Part shown: one piece after another, positions 16,289 to 25,106 of the stretch
How positions within the stretch are numbered: position 1 is the first letter of the stretch
Layout: each line of letters begins with the position of its first letter
From: Streptomyces poonensis
GTDB lineage: Bacteria > Actinomycetota > Actinomycetes > Streptomycetales > Streptomycetaceae
Reading direction: 5' to 3'
NCBI RefSeq assembly: GCF_014650915.1
Contig: NZ_BMVW01000014.1
Location: forward strand, 150,126 to 214,125
DNA: 64,000 bases
The notes under the pieces: model-generated
The model's input: only the letters and a program-made list of their open reading frames with translations
Told to the model about the DNA's origin: nothing
Database searches by the model: none
Position numbers and translations under genes: made by a program

Positions 16289-16849
16289 TTGCGCGTGCTG
16301 AGGCTGCTCGGTTTTTTCGATGACTTCGGTTACTCGAGCGAGTTGGCTGCGGGACCGCTGAGGGCTCAGATGCAAGCGTCCGGCGAACCGGATGAAGCAG
16401 AGATCGTGGAGTATCTCGACGTAGGCCATCACCTCAGGTACTTCATGGAGGCGGGGGTCGATGTCGTCACGGGAGAGGTTCACCGGCACACGTCCGGCTG
16501 CTCGTCGCTGGTGACCGATGGCATGTGGGTGTGGCGCGCGGACTTTGCGCACTATCTGGAGGCGTATCACGTCCCGTTGCCCGCAGCCTTCGTTGCCCGG
16601 GTTCGAGAGCTGCGCCACCGGATGCCGGACCTGGTCGGTGCGGACTTCGCACCGGTCTTCGACGAGATCGTCCTCGGGTTCGGATGGACGGATGTCGAGC
16701 CGTGGGACGCAGAGTCGGTCCTGCGCCCGCAGTCACGGGCCGTTTCGACCCGTGCCGAATTCGTTGCCAGAGTCCGGCAGGAACGGCCTGCCGGACCCTG
16801 GGGAAAGGCGCCACGTAAGCCGCGCAGGGGCAGGGAACGCGGTTTTTAG
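16289..16849 (+). CDS. Conserved Streptomyces hypothetical protein
   Basis: 186 residues, soluble and acidic. It has LRLLGFFDDFGYSSELAAGP, AEIVEYLDVGHHLRYFMEAG, DGMWVWRADFAHYLEAYHV and a basic C-terminal PRKPRRGRERG. I have seen similar single genes in streptomycetes but know no function. The start may be TTG 16289 or GTG 16295, with GAGAGG upstream. It has no coupled neighbour: a cold-shock gene lies 200 bp left and a chimeric fragment converges from the right. Confidence 0.65.
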   Translation: MRVLRLLGFFDDFGYSSELAAGPLRAQMQASGEPDEAEIVEYLDVGHHLRYFMEAGVDVVTGEVHRHTSGCSSLVTDGMWVWRADFAHYLEAYHVPLPAAFVARVRELRHRMPDLVGADFAPVFDEIVLGFGWTDVEPWDAESVLRPQSRAVSTRAEFVARVRQERPAGPWGKAPRKPRRGRERGF

Positions 16850-16876
16850 CGGTCGTCGCTATACGTAATTGGTCGA

Positions 16877-17131
16877 TCAGGCGGCGAGTATCTTGTGCCG
16901 GCGCTCGGCCGGGGTTTCCCAGCCGAGCGCCTTGCGTGGGCGGCTGTTGTCACTGACCCTGCCGATCCGGTACCCCTCGATGGTTATCTTGGTGGCCTGG
17001 CGCCAGTCCTCCTCATCCACTGCGAAGCACCAGCCCAGTGCCTCCGACAAGAAGGCGGCGGTGCCGGACGGGTCGCGGACTTTGACGTCCATCCAGCAGA
17101 ACTCGTTCAACGAACCGAGGGTGGACATCAT
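16877..17131 (-). pseudogene. VOC-domain protein fused to an IS30 transposase tail
   Basis: From ATG 17131 (AAGGAG just upstream) the translation starts LGSLNEFCWMDVKVRDPSGT, AAFLSEALGWCFAVDEED, TKITIEGYRIG, the first half of a glyoxalase/VOC protein. At about 16970 it changes to SRPRKALGWETPAERRHKIL followed by a stop. That is the conserved C-terminus of IS30-type transposases (RPRK.LGW.TPAE). So an IS30 copy inserted here or recombined, removing the second VOC half and donating a stop. The 84-residue product lacks the second metal ligand set and is unlikely to be active. Confidence 0.72.
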
Positions 17132-17223
17132 GTTCTCCTTGTCTTTCGGCGCCGGTCTGCTGGCTCTGGCGGTCCCCATGCGTTGGTGCGGGCCGGTGAG
17201 TGCGTTGTCCTTCGGGGGAGGTG

Positions 17224-18228
17224 CTAGCCCGATGCCGCAGCGTGAGGGCCGGCTGGGTGTGGAGGTGTCGTCGGTGCTTCGCTGGGCGGAGTGGTAACGA
17301 AGTTCTTGGGTGGCGGTGTTGCGGGGTTCGCCGCGTCGATGAGTGTGGTGAGGCCGGCGAGGAGGGCGGTGAGGCCGAACTCGTAGAGTGATGCGGGGGA
17401 GAGGTCGGTTCCAGCGGCGGCGGAGGCGAAATGGGGCAGGCCGCCCTGGGCCAGCAGGGTGGTCATGCGGTCGTGCTGGGCGTCCATCCATTGCTGCGCG
17501 GTGATGCCGCTGGCCTGGGCGACTCGTTTTTCGGGTTCCATGTCGACGGCCTGGCCTCGGACGTATCCGAAGAGGGTGACGGCCGCGTGCATGCGGGTGT
17601 CGGCGTCCAGTCCGAGGCCGTCCAGGGCGGCCAGGGCCCAGTCGATGTGCCGCATGCCGTGCGGCACCAGCAGAGGGCGGCTGAGATTGAGGGCTGCGGC
17701 CAGCCAGGGATGGGCCTGATAAATGCGCCACTGGATGGCCGCGGACAGCTCCAGCCGGGCCCGCCAGCCCTGCGGCGGCCGGGCCGGCAGCGGCTCGCCG
17801 GCGAAGGCCGCGTCCACCATCAGGGCGATCAGCTGGTCCTTGTTCGCGACGTGCCGGTAGAGCGACATGGTCGGCATCCCGAGTTCCGTGGCGACCCGTC
17901 GCATCGTCAGCCCGGCCGTTCCCTCGGCGTCGGCGAGCGCGATCGCCGCGCGGACGATGCGGGTCCGCACGGCCGCATCGTCGGCGGGGGACCTCGCCGA
18001 GCGGGCCTGCGGCGTGGTCTCACGGACGAAGGTCCCGACCCCGGGCACGGCCCTGATCAGGCCCTCGTGCCGCAGCGTGGCCAGCACCTTGGTGGCGGTG
18101 GCCATGGCCACGCCCCACCGCTGGGTGATCGCCCGGGTGGACGGCATGCGCTCACCGGGAGCGAGTTCGCCCGTCTCGATCCGGTGACGCAGTTCTCCCG
18201 CGATCCGCGCGTACGGGGGCTGGGGCAT
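17224..18228 (-). CDS. GntR-TetR double-HTH transcriptional regulator
   Basis: 334 residues with two DNA-binding domains. A GntR winged helix at about 1-70 (YARIAGELRHRIETGELAPG, AMATATKVLATLRHEGLIRA) is followed by a TetR HTH at about 85-145 (IVRAAIALADAEGTAGLTMR, LGMPTMSLYRHVANKDQLIA) and a TetR_C ligand domain. A C-terminal Pro-rich tail ends it. The combination is an established actinobacterial architecture. It is divergent from an FAD monooxygenase, and a 20-bp perfect palindrome sits 32 bp before its start, so it very likely represses that gene and itself. Confidence 0.9.
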   Translation of the reverse strand: MPQPPYARIAGELRHRIETGELAPGERMPSTRAITQRWGVAMATATKVLATLRHEGLIRAVPGVGTFVRETTPQARSARSPADDAAVRTRIVRAAIALADAEGTAGLTMRRVATELGMPTMSLYRHVANKDQLIALMVDAAFAGEPLPARPPQGWRARLELSAAIQWRIYQAHPWLAAALNLSRPLLVPHGMRHIDWALAALDGLGLDADTRMHAAVTLFGYVRGQAVDMEPEKRVAQASGITAQQWMDAQHDRMTTLLAQGGLPHFASAAAGTDLSPASLYEFGLTALLAGLTTLIDAANPATPPPKNFVTTPPSEAPTTPPHPAGPHAAASG

Positions 18229-18260
18229 GGCCGACCCTTCTGCCGAGTGAGGTCCGGACC

Positions 18261-18280
18261 ATGGTGCACTAGTGCACCAT
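18261..18280. promoter_or_regulatory. 20-bp perfect palindrome, operator of the GntR-TetR/monooxygenase pair
   Basis: ATGGTGCACTAGTGCACCAT is perfectly self-complementary and lies between divergent starts at 18228 and 18333. GntR and TetR proteins both bind such dyads. Confidence 0.82.
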
Positions 18281-18332
18281 ATCTCTTATGTACTAGGACG
18301 CTTTCATCAAAGTAGCACTTCAAAGCCAGTGG

Positions 18333-19505
18333 ATGAGTTCGTACGTTGTATGCATGACGATGAACAAGAAGGTTTTGATCTCCGGTGCCGGCGTGGCCGG
18401 CCTGGCACTCGCCTACTGGCTGGACCGTCACGGCTTTCAGCCCACTGTGATCGAACGCGCCCGGCAGGTCCGGCACGGCGGCTACGCCGTCGACTTCCGC
18501 GGTGAAGCCCTCGACGTTCTGGACCGGATGGAGTTGCTGGAGCCGGTCCGGGCGCTGGACACCCAGATGGGCGACGCGGCGATGGTGGACGCCGAGGGCA
18601 GGCAGTACGTCACCTTGCCGGCCGCGGTCTTCGCCGGTGACCTGGAGGTGCCCAAGGGGCAGTTGACCCGGCTGCTGCACGCGGCCGCCCAGGACAGAGC
18701 GGAGTATCTCTTCAGTGACTCCATCTCCGCAGTGGAGCAGGACGGCGACAGCGTTCACGTCACCTTCGGGAACGGGCCGCCGCGCCGGTTCGACCTGCTG
18801 GTCGGCGCCGACGGGCTGCACTCGCGGACCCGGGCGCTGGTCTTCGGCCCCGAGGAACGCTTCGTACACCCACTCGGTATCCACACCGCGATCTTCAGCC
18901 TGCCGAACTATCTGGGTCTGCGCCGAACCGGGCAGCTGTACGTGTCCCCCGGGAAGGCGGCCAACGTGTTCGCCGGCGACCTGGACGGCCGGGCCCGGGC
19001 CGCCCTGCACTTCACCGCCGAGGAGTTGGAGTACGACCGCCACGACACCGGCGAGCAGCAGCGCATCGTGGCCGAGCGGTTCGCCGGAGAGGGCTGGGAG
19101 ATCCCGCGGCTGCTGACTGAGATGCGGACGGCCGAGGACTTCTGGTTCGACGCCAATGCCCAAGTAATGATGGACACCTGGGCCAGCGGCCGGGTCGTCC
19201 TGCTCGGAGACGCCGGCTACTGCGCGGCTCCGACGTCGGGACGCGGTACGTCCCAGGCCCTGATCGGCGCGTACGTGCTGGCCGGCGAGCTGGCGCAGGC
19301 CGGCGGTGACCACACGGCAGCGTTCAGAGCCTACGAGAGTGCGATGCGGCCCTTCGTCACCGAGCACCAGGCCGTGGGGCGCGAGGGGGCGGAGCGGTTC
19401 TTCATGCCCGCCCCCACCCAGGAGGTCCTGGACATGCTCGCCGCCGACGCCCCGGAGAAGACCCGCACGCGGGCGGTCCGCCTCCCCGACTACGCAGCAC
19501 GCTGA
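18333..19505 (+). CDS. FAD-dependent monooxygenase (PHBH/TetX type)
   Basis: About 390 residues. Class A flavoprotein hydroxylase with the FAD dinucleotide motif ISGAGVAGLALAYWLDRHG, the DG motif VGADGLHSRTRALVFG, and the GD motif VVLLGDAGYCAAPTSGRGTS. Such enzymes hydroxylate aromatic or polyketide-like substrates using NAD(P)H and O2, and some inactivate antibiotics. The divergent GntR-TetR regulator with its palindrome suggests substrate induction. In-frame ATGs at 18333, 18354 and 18360 compete and none has a strong ribosome site; 18360 gives an N-terminus close to the FAD strand. A second enzyme of this class is at 59033-60259. Confidence 0.9.
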   Translation: MSSYVVCMTMNKKVLISGAGVAGLALAYWLDRHGFQPTVIERARQVRHGGYAVDFRGEALDVLDRMELLEPVRALDTQMGDAAMVDAEGRQYVTLPAAVFAGDLEVPKGQLTRLLHAAAQDRAEYLFSDSISAVEQDGDSVHVTFGNGPPRRFDLLVGADGLHSRTRALVFGPEERFVHPLGIHTAIFSLPNYLGLRRTGQLYVSPGKAANVFAGDLDGRARAALHFTAEELEYDRHDTGEQQRIVAERFAGEGWEIPRLLTEMRTAEDFWFDANAQVMMDTWASGRVVLLGDAGYCAAPTSGRGTSQALIGAYVLAGELAQAGGDHTAAFRAYESAMRPFVTEHQAVGREGAERFFMPAPTQEVLDMLAADAPEKTRTRAVRLPDYAAR

Positions 19506-19649
19506 CCTGCTGAGCACCCTTGCCACGTCAGGCGATCGCGCCTGTGCCACCTGCTCGGGGCACCGAGATGTGCGCCGGTGCTCTCGGGCGGGCGGGCGGT
19601 CGGGGGCGGGGCGGGGTCGGGGCGGGGTCGGGGTGGGTGTTTGTTCTGG

Positions 19650-20179
19650 GGTGTTGGGAGGCCAGGGTTGGTGCCGGCCCAGTACACGGCGGTGTCGAGC
19701 TCGCGGGCGGTCCAGCGGTCGGAGGGTGTTTGGTGGTGGCGGAGAGGGTCGAGGAGGTGCAGATAGCGCCCATAGCGTCCCGGGGAGGGAGTGAGGGTGA
19801 GGCCGAGGGTGTTCATGAGACGGGCCGGGTCGCCTTCGGTGGCGGCGGTGTGCCGGAAGGCGGTCTGGACGGTGGCGGCCGGCGGTACGGCCCCGGGGCC
19901 GTGGCCCTTGACGTCGCCCAGAAGCAGCCGGATGTCGGCCGGGGTGAGGATGGCGTCGTGTACATCGCCCCCGAGCCGGACGCCGCCGGCCGGCAGGGCG
20001 TGGACGGCCGGCGCGAGGGGCGCCTGGGCCATCAGCGCCGGTAGTCGGCCGCCGCCTGCGCGCACTCGTATCCCGACCCGGGCGTCCGCAGCCGGGACCT
20101 GCTCACCGCAACGGAGCGGAGCGACAACAGACATCTCGACAACTGGATCGATCTTCGAAACAGCCCCAGCCCCGAGCAT
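19650..20179 (-). pseudogene. SpoIIE/PP2C-type phosphatase fragment
   Basis: From an ATG at 20179 the sequence is basic and uninformative, then carries LPAGGVRLGGDVHDAIL, IRLLLGDVKGHGPGAVPPAA and VQTAFRHTAATEGDPARLM. In PP2C SpoIIE phosphatases the metal sites are GGDFYD and GDVxGKG; here the first is GGDVHD and the second GDVKGHG. The C-terminal third, with the last Asp motif, is replaced by low-complexity sequence from the G-rich repeats near 19600-19650. No GAF or PAS domain precedes it. Decayed remnant, moderate confidence. Confidence 0.55.
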
Positions 20180-20298
20180 GCCCGCTGATCATAATGGCGC
20201 GCCGGGAAACTCCAAGATCCCCGACAGCGTCGAGCCGGCCCTGCCGACCGGTCAGCGCGAGCGGGCTCGGTCCGCGGGCAGGACGGGGACCCGAGGAG

Positions 20299-21156
20299 TC
20301 AGAACACGGGTGCGACGGGCACGTCCAGCAAGGCACTGGTGCGTGCCCTGTCGGGGGCGTCCTGCAGTTCGTAGATCTCGATGCGCTGCTCGGGCCGGTC
20401 CGACTGCGCCCACAGCTGGAAGTCGACGGTGATCTCGCCGGCCCGGGGATGCACCATGCGTTTGGTACCGGCGACGCATTCGCCGACGCGCCCGGAGGCC
20501 CACAGGGCGGAGAAGTCGTCGTCCCGCATGCACAGCTCCCCGATCATGCGGGTCAGCACCTCGTCGTCCGGGTACTTGCCGCTGATCAGCCGCAGGTAGG
20601 CGACGTAGTCGGCGGCCTCCTGCTTCCAGTCCCGGTACAGGGCGCGCGCCTGGGGGTCGAGGAAGAGCATGCGGGGCAGGGAAGGCCGCGTCGCGGGGTC
20701 GTCGGGGGCGTCGGCGGGCAGGTGCGGGGCGATCAGGGCGTGGCCGAGGTCGTTCCAGGCCAGGACGTCGTTGCGTCGGCCGAGGATGACCGCGGGCCGT
20801 ACGGCGACCAGGTCGAGCAGGGCGCGTGCGCTCGGGCCGGCCGCCTCCGGAGCGGAGTCCGGTGCGGCGGCGGGGCGCTTGGCGCGGGCCAGGTCCAGCA
20901 GGTGCTCGGTCTCCGTGACGGACAGCTGCAGCGCCCGGGCGAGCGCGAGCAGGACCTCGTCGGAGGCATGGCGGCTGTGGCCCTGTTCCAGGCGGGTGTA
21001 GTACGTGACGCTGACCCCGGCGAGCTGCGCGACTTCTTCGCGGCGCAGGCCGGGCACCCGGCGGCGGACGCCGAAGCCGTTCAGGGGGGTCGCCTCCGGC
21101 GGGAGGGCGGCACGCTTGGCGCGGAGGAACACAGCCAGATCACCCGGATTGTTCAT
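20299..21156 (-). CDS. XRE-family regulator with MmyB-like ligand domain
   Basis: 285 residues. N-terminal HTH: LAVFLRAKRAALPPEATPLN, RRVPGLRREEVAQLAGVSVT, YYTRLEQGHSRHASDEVLLA. The C-terminal MmyB domain binds a small hydrophobic ligand: ILGRRNDVLAWNDLGHALIA, RMLFLDPQARALYRDWKQEA, and FSALWASGRVGECVAGTKRM with the conserved HPRAGEITVDFQLW. These regulators usually control a divergent oxidoreductase or exporter; here an MFS gene begins 129 bp away on the other strand. Full length. Confidence 0.92.
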   Translation of the reverse strand: MNNPGDLAVFLRAKRAALPPEATPLNGFGVRRRVPGLRREEVAQLAGVSVTYYTRLEQGHSRHASDEVLLALARALQLSVTETEHLLDLARAKRPAAAPDSAPEAAGPSARALLDLVAVRPAVILGRRNDVLAWNDLGHALIAPHLPADAPDDPATRPSLPRMLFLDPQARALYRDWKQEAADYVAYLRLISGKYPDDEVLTRMIGELCMRDDDFSALWASGRVGECVAGTKRMVHPRAGEITVDFQLWAQSDRPEQRIEIYELQDAPDRARTSALLDVPVAPVF

Positions 21157-21284
21157 ACTTCAACCGTACGGCTCGCGGCGGGACGCGACCACATGCCGAC
21201 CATATCCCTGCCAGTGACACCCTCCGCAGGGAGCGCAGCAAGCGGGAACTGGTAGCTGACCTGCGCACCTTTCACTATCGGGGC

Positions 21285-22469
21285 ATGCCTCTCCCCATCA
21301 TTGCCCTCGCTCTGACTGCCTTCGCCCTGGGAACGGCGGAGCTGGTACCCAACGGCCTGCTCCCCGTCATCAGCGACGATCTCGGGGTCTCGGTGTCCCT
21401 GGCGGGCTGGGTGACCACGAGCTTCGCGCTCGGCGCGATGATCGGCGGCCCGGTCGTCGCAGCCGCCACGCTCCGCCTGCCCCGCAAGCCGCTGGTGATC
21501 GGCCTGGCCCTGGTGTTCCTCGTCGCCAACGCCGTCACCGCGCTCAGCGGCTCGCTGCTGGTGGTGTCCGTCTCCCGGGCGCTCGCCGGGGCGATGCTCG
21601 GCGGGTTCCTCGGCACCGCGATCACCATCGCGTCCGGTCTCGTCGCCCCCTCCCGGCGGGCCATGGCCATCGCCGTGGTGTTCACCGGTTTCACCGTGTC
21701 CAACGTGATCGGCGTCCCCATCGGCAACGTGGTCGGCCGCGCGGCCGGCTGGGAAGCCTCCTTCTGGGTCGTCTCGGCCCTGGCCGCCCTCGGCATCCTC
21801 GCCATGTGGCTGCTGCTGCCCCGCGCCGCCGCCGACAGCGACGCCTCCGCGGACCGCGGCTTCGCCGTCCTGCGCAAGGGGGCGCTGTGGACGACGTTCC
21901 TCGCCATCGCGCTCGGCTACGGCGGTCTGTTCGTCGTCTACACCTACATCGCTCCCTACCTGACGTCCGTGACCGGTGTGTCCGCCGGCTCCGTGACCTG
22001 GCTGCTCCTGCTGTTCGGGGCGGGCCTGATCGCCGGCAACGCCCTCGGCGGCCGCTACGCGGACCGGTCGGTGACCCGCACGGTCGTCGTCATCCTCGCC
22101 CTCCTGATCGTCGGACTGCTGGCCCTGTGGGCGCTGGGCTCTGTCCTGCCCGCCGTTCTGGTGCTGCTGGTCGTGCTCGGCGGCGCGGGATTCGGCATGG
22201 TGCCGCCGCTGCAGTCCTATGTCCTGAACGTCGCGGGCACGGCATCGGCCCTGGTCTCCGCGCTGGCCGCGGCCTCGTTCAACTCCGGTGTCGCGCTGGG
22301 TTCCGCGATCGGCGGCCTCGTCCTCGACCGGACGACCCACTACCCGGTGCTCGCCGTGGCCGGTGCCCTGATGACCGCGCTCGGCCTGCTCGCCTTCCTG
22401 CTCACCCACCGGCACCACAGCAGCCGTCATAAGGCGCACGCTGCCGGCCGCGTGACCGCGTCGGTCTGA
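21285..22469 (+). CDS. MFS transporter of the DHA1 (Cmx/AraJ-like) type
   Basis: 394 residues, twelve predicted membrane helices. TM1 reads IIALALTAFALGTAELVPNG, typical of the Ara/Cml-like drug exporters that carry the ELVPxGLLP motif. Motif A between TM2 and TM3 is weak (LRLPRKPLVIG). Likely proton-coupled efflux of a small hydrophobic compound. It is divergent from the MmyB-type XRE regulator and is followed by a strong terminator hairpin, so it is a single-gene unit. Substrate unknown. Confidence 0.9.
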   Translation: MPLPIIALALTAFALGTAELVPNGLLPVISDDLGVSVSLAGWVTTSFALGAMIGGPVVAAATLRLPRKPLVIGLALVFLVANAVTALSGSLLVVSVSRALAGAMLGGFLGTAITIASGLVAPSRRAMAIAVVFTGFTVSNVIGVPIGNVVGRAAGWEASFWVVSALAALGILAMWLLLPRAAADSDASADRGFAVLRKGALWTTFLAIALGYGGLFVVYTYIAPYLTSVTGVSAGSVTWLLLLFGAGLIAGNALGGRYADRSVTRTVVVILALLIVGLLALWALGSVLPAVLVLLVVLGGAGFGMVPPLQSYVLNVAGTASALVSALAAASFNSGVALGSAIGGLVLDRTTHYPVLAVAGALMTALGLLAFLLTHRHHSSRHKAHAAGRVTASV

Positions 22470-22532
22470 TCACCGCCGCCAGGCCCGGTCGTCTCCGGCC
22501 TGAGGTGGCCCCGTCACGGCGACGGCACCGGC

Positions 22533-22596
22533 GCACGACGCGGCCCGGTCGCTGCTCGGCCATAACTCGTGGAGCAGCGACCGGGCCGCATCGTGC
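22533..22596 (+). terminator. Long hairpin terminator after the MFS gene
   Basis: Arms 22533-22557 and 22572-22596 are 25 bp with one mismatch, loop 14 nt. It starts 63 bp after the MFS stop and just before the sigma-factor pseudogene. Confidence 0.85.
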
Positions 22597-22633
22597 AACG
22601 GCATGACGGGGCAGCTTCCCGGGAGGTAAGAAC

Positions 22634-23420
22634 ATGCCCGGCGCCCGTCCCACGGATCCGATCGATCGCCGATGCCTTCGAGGCCCACCGCGACCGGCTC
22701 ACAGGCGTCGCCCACCGCGTGCTGGGATCACACGCCGACGCGGAGGACGGGGTCCAAGAGGCGTGGCTGCGTCTCTCCCGCCAGGACACCGACACCACCG
22801 AAACCACCGACACCCTCGGCGGCTGGCTGACCACCGTGGTCGGCCGCTTCAGCCTGGATGTCCTGCGGTCGGGCCGGACCCGCTCGGAAGTCGCCCTCGA
22901 CGACCGGTTGCCCGAGTACGCCATGACGCTCGACGACGCGCCTGCCCCGGATGACCTCGTGGCGCTCGGGAACTCCGTCGGCCTCCGCCCCTCACGGTCC
23001 TCGACTCGCCGCGCCCGGCGGAACGACTGGCATTCGTGCTGCACGACGTGTTCGCCGTGCCCCACGGGGAGATCGGCACCATCCTCGGCGCAACCGCCGA
23101 CGCGACCAAGATGCTCACCAGCCGCGCCCGCAGGAAAGTACGGGCAGCCCGGCAGTCGGCAAGCGGCCGACGACAGCAACGCGAGGTGGTGCAGGCCTTC
23201 CTGGCCGCGGCCCGCGACGGCCGGTTCGAGCAGCTGCTGCAGGTCCTCCACCCCCGAAGTGAGGTCCACGCTCCACGCCCCGAGCGGCCGGTTCGTCACG
23301 ATCGGGGCCACCGAGGTCGCCACCCGCGCGCGTGGCCGGCAGCGCGGCACGGGGACATGCGGCGACCGCCAACGGCCACCGCGGTGTCATTTCCTTGGAC
23401 GAGGACGGCACCAACCCGTT
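22634..23420 (+). pseudogene. SigJ-like ECF sigma factor with several frameshifts
   Basis: Good start: GGGAGGT then ATG 22634. Frame 1 is lost near 22660. Frame 2 reads IADAFEAHRDRLTGVAHRVL, EDGVQEAWLRLSRQD, GGWLTTVVGRFSLDVLRSG (region 2). Near 22990 it shifts to LTVLDSPRPAERLAFVLHDV, PHGEIGTILGATADATKMLT (region 4). Later shifts near 23265 and 23330 give SGRFVTIGATEVATRARG and HAATANGHRGVISLDEDGT from the SnoaL-like C-terminal domain of SigJ-type factors. The end then runs into NPLIRSV, which matches the tail of the adjacent LysR gene in inverse orientation. At least four lesions. Confidence 0.82.
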
Positions 23421-23430
23421 GATCCGGTCG
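23409..23430. repeat. 22-bp inverted duplicate of the LysR 3' end
   Basis: CACCAACCCGTTGATCCGGTCG here is repeated with one mismatch on the opposite strand at 23533-23554, inside the LysR coding end. It lies at the exact point where the sigma factor stops matching its family. Confidence 0.75.
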
Positions 23431-23496
23431 GTCGGCGGCCCACGGCGCTTGGCTCGGTCACGAGCGAGGTGCGGCAGTGCCGATGGAAAGGCGCTT

Positions 23497-24348
23497 TCAG
23501 TGGCGGTATGCGGCTGTCGCGATGTCGGTGAACGACCGGATCAACGGATTGGTGTCGCCTTCGTTCCATACCGTCACCACTCGGCTCGGCGGCAGGTCGG
23601 CCAGCGGCACCGTAGCCAGCTGCGCGGGCAGGTCGTGTCCGAGCGGGGCCAGGCCGACGGTGCCGTTCCACAACACGGCCTGCAGGCATTCCTGGACGAC
23701 GCGCACGACTGGGCCCTCGCGTGGCTTGCCGCCGTTCCAGTACGACTGCCAGATCGGGTCGGTTCCTTGCGGGAACTGAAACCAGCGGCGGTCGTCCAGG
23801 TCGGCCAGGTGCAGCCGGTCGCGGCGGGCCAGCGGATCGTCGGCGCGCACGACCACGCCGACCGGATCGCTGCGCAGCTCACGCACCGTCAGGGCGGTCT
23901 CGTCGAACGGCGCCCGGGTCAGGGCGACATCGACCAGCCCGGCGCGCAGTCCGCAGGTCGGGTCGGTCAGGTCGGTGTCGCGGATGCGGATGTCGATGCC
24001 GGGGTGGCTCCGGCGGTAAGCGGCGGCCAGCCTGGTCATGCCCGGGTCGGTGCTGTCGCCCAGGATGCCGACGGTGAGGGTGGCGGCGCCGGCCGCTGCA
24101 CTCACACGTGCGCGGACGCGGTCGGCGTGCTCGAGCAGGGCCCGCGCCTCGTCGAGCAGCACCGCGCCCGCGGAGGTGAGCGTGACGCCGGCAGGCGAGC
24201 GGGTGAACAGCAGGGCACCGGCCTCGGTCTCCAGCTGCTTGATCGCCCGGCTCAGCGGCGGCTGGCTCATGTGCAGTCGAGCGGCGGCCCGGCCGAAGTG
24301 GAGTTCCTCAGCGACGGCCACGAAGTAGCGCAGGGTACGTAGCTCCAC
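23497..24348 (-). CDS. LysR-family transcriptional regulator
   Basis: 283 residues. The winged HTH at 1-60 is MELRTLRYFVAVAEELHFGR, ARLHMSQPPLSRAIKQLETE, followed by the co-inducer domain with TVGILGDSTDP, IRDTDLTDPTCGL and VGLAPLGHDLPAQLATVPLA. It is divergent from a cupin gene, with a dyad containing the LysR T-N11-A pattern in the 80-bp gap, so that gene is the probable target. C-terminal 10 residues follow NPLIRSFTDIA. Intact. Confidence 0.92.
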   Translation of the reverse strand: MELRTLRYFVAVAEELHFGRAAARLHMSQPPLSRAIKQLETEAGALLFTRSPAGVTLTSAGAVLLDEARALLEHADRVRARVSAAAGAATLTVGILGDSTDPGMTRLAAAYRRSHPGIDIRIRDTDLTDPTCGLRAGLVDVALTRAPFDETALTVRELRSDPVGVVVRADDPLARRDRLHLADLDDRRWFQFPQGTDPIWQSYWNGGKPREGPVVRVVQECLQAVLWNGTVGLAPLGHDLPAQLATVPLADLPPSRVVTVWNEGDTNPLIRSFTDIATAAYRH

Positions 24349-24355
24349 GCTGCAA

Positions 24356-24374
24356 CGATACCCCTAAGGTATCG
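24356..24374. promoter_or_regulatory. Dyad in the LysR/cupin promoter
   Basis: CGATACC-CCTAA-GGTATCG: 7-bp perfect arms, 5-bp centre, 7 bp from the LysR start. It fits a LysR box (AT-ACC...GGT-AT). Confidence 0.75.
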
Positions 24375-24428
24375 GCGTCACGGAACGGATCTTGGACAGC
24401 CGCAGCGCCCCGGCGGTGCACTGGGAGC

Positions 24429-24962
24429 ATGTCCGACGAAGCCAAGAGCAGTGAACCGCAGGCCACCCCCGCCGTATCGGTGGTCGGTCCCGACGACGGC
24501 GAGAGGATCGTCGTGGGCACCACGCGCATGCGCATCCTCGAGGACGGCAGCCGCACCGAGCACCGCATCGGCATCGCCGAGTCCGTCCTCGCCCCGCACA
24601 CCCCCGGACCGCCGCAGCACCGCCACGCCCGGCACGACGAGGGCTTCTACATCGTCTCCGGCACCGTGCGGTTCACCGTCGGGGACACGGACTACGACGC
24701 CACCCCGGGCACGCTCGTCATGGTCCCGCCCGGCGTCCCGCACACCTTCGCCAACCTGACCGACCGACCCGCCGTCATGCTCAGCACGTTCACCCCTGCC
24801 CTGTACGTGCAGTACTTCCGAGACCTCCAGAACGTGAGCGCCGGCGGCCAGCCGCTGACGCCACAGGCCACCCTCCACGTGATGAGCCGCTACGCGACCG
24901 AGCCCGCCACCGACCTCACCCGAAACCGGCCGGATGACACTGCCCGCCCTCCCTCCACCTGA
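24429..24962 (+). CDS. Cupin-domain protein
   Basis: 177 residues. Cupin motif 1 is HTPGPPQHRHARHDEGFYIV with metal ligands His, His and Glu, and motif 2 is PGTLVMVPPGVPHTFAN with the fourth ligand His. This is a monocupin like quercetinase-type dioxygenases or sensing cupins. A Pro/Thr tail ends it. Divergent from the LysR gene and probably regulated by it. Substrate unknown. Full length and intact. Confidence 0.88.
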   Translation: MSDEAKSSEPQATPAVSVVGPDDGERIVVGTTRMRILEDGSRTEHRIGIAESVLAPHTPGPPQHRHARHDEGFYIVSGTVRFTVGDTDYDATPGTLVMVPPGVPHTFANLTDRPAVMLSTFTPALYVQYFRDLQNVSAGGQPLTPQATLHVMSRYATEPATDLTRNRPDDTARPPST

Positions 24963-25106
24963 CCAGCGCAGCCGAACGCTGTCACCTTCCACCCACCGGG
25001 CCGCTCAGAGCCATGCTGGGCGCGGCCGCGGTGCTGCACCTGGGCATCGTCATGGCGGAGGGGAAGGACCACCGGGCGCGGTCCATGGGCAACAGCGTGC
25101 ACACCC

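Noticed and set aside
17224..19505. A defence or toxin-antitoxin reading of the small regulator/enzyme pairs
   Set aside because: All pairs fit regulator-controlled enzymes or exporters; no toxin fold, nuclease, reverse transcriptase or NTPase typical of defence islands is present.
19578..19766. G-rich GGGGTCGGGGC repeats near 19600-19650 as a regulatory G-quadruplex
   Set aside because: They are short, irregular and within decayed phosphatase sequence; possible, but nothing beyond base composition supports a role.
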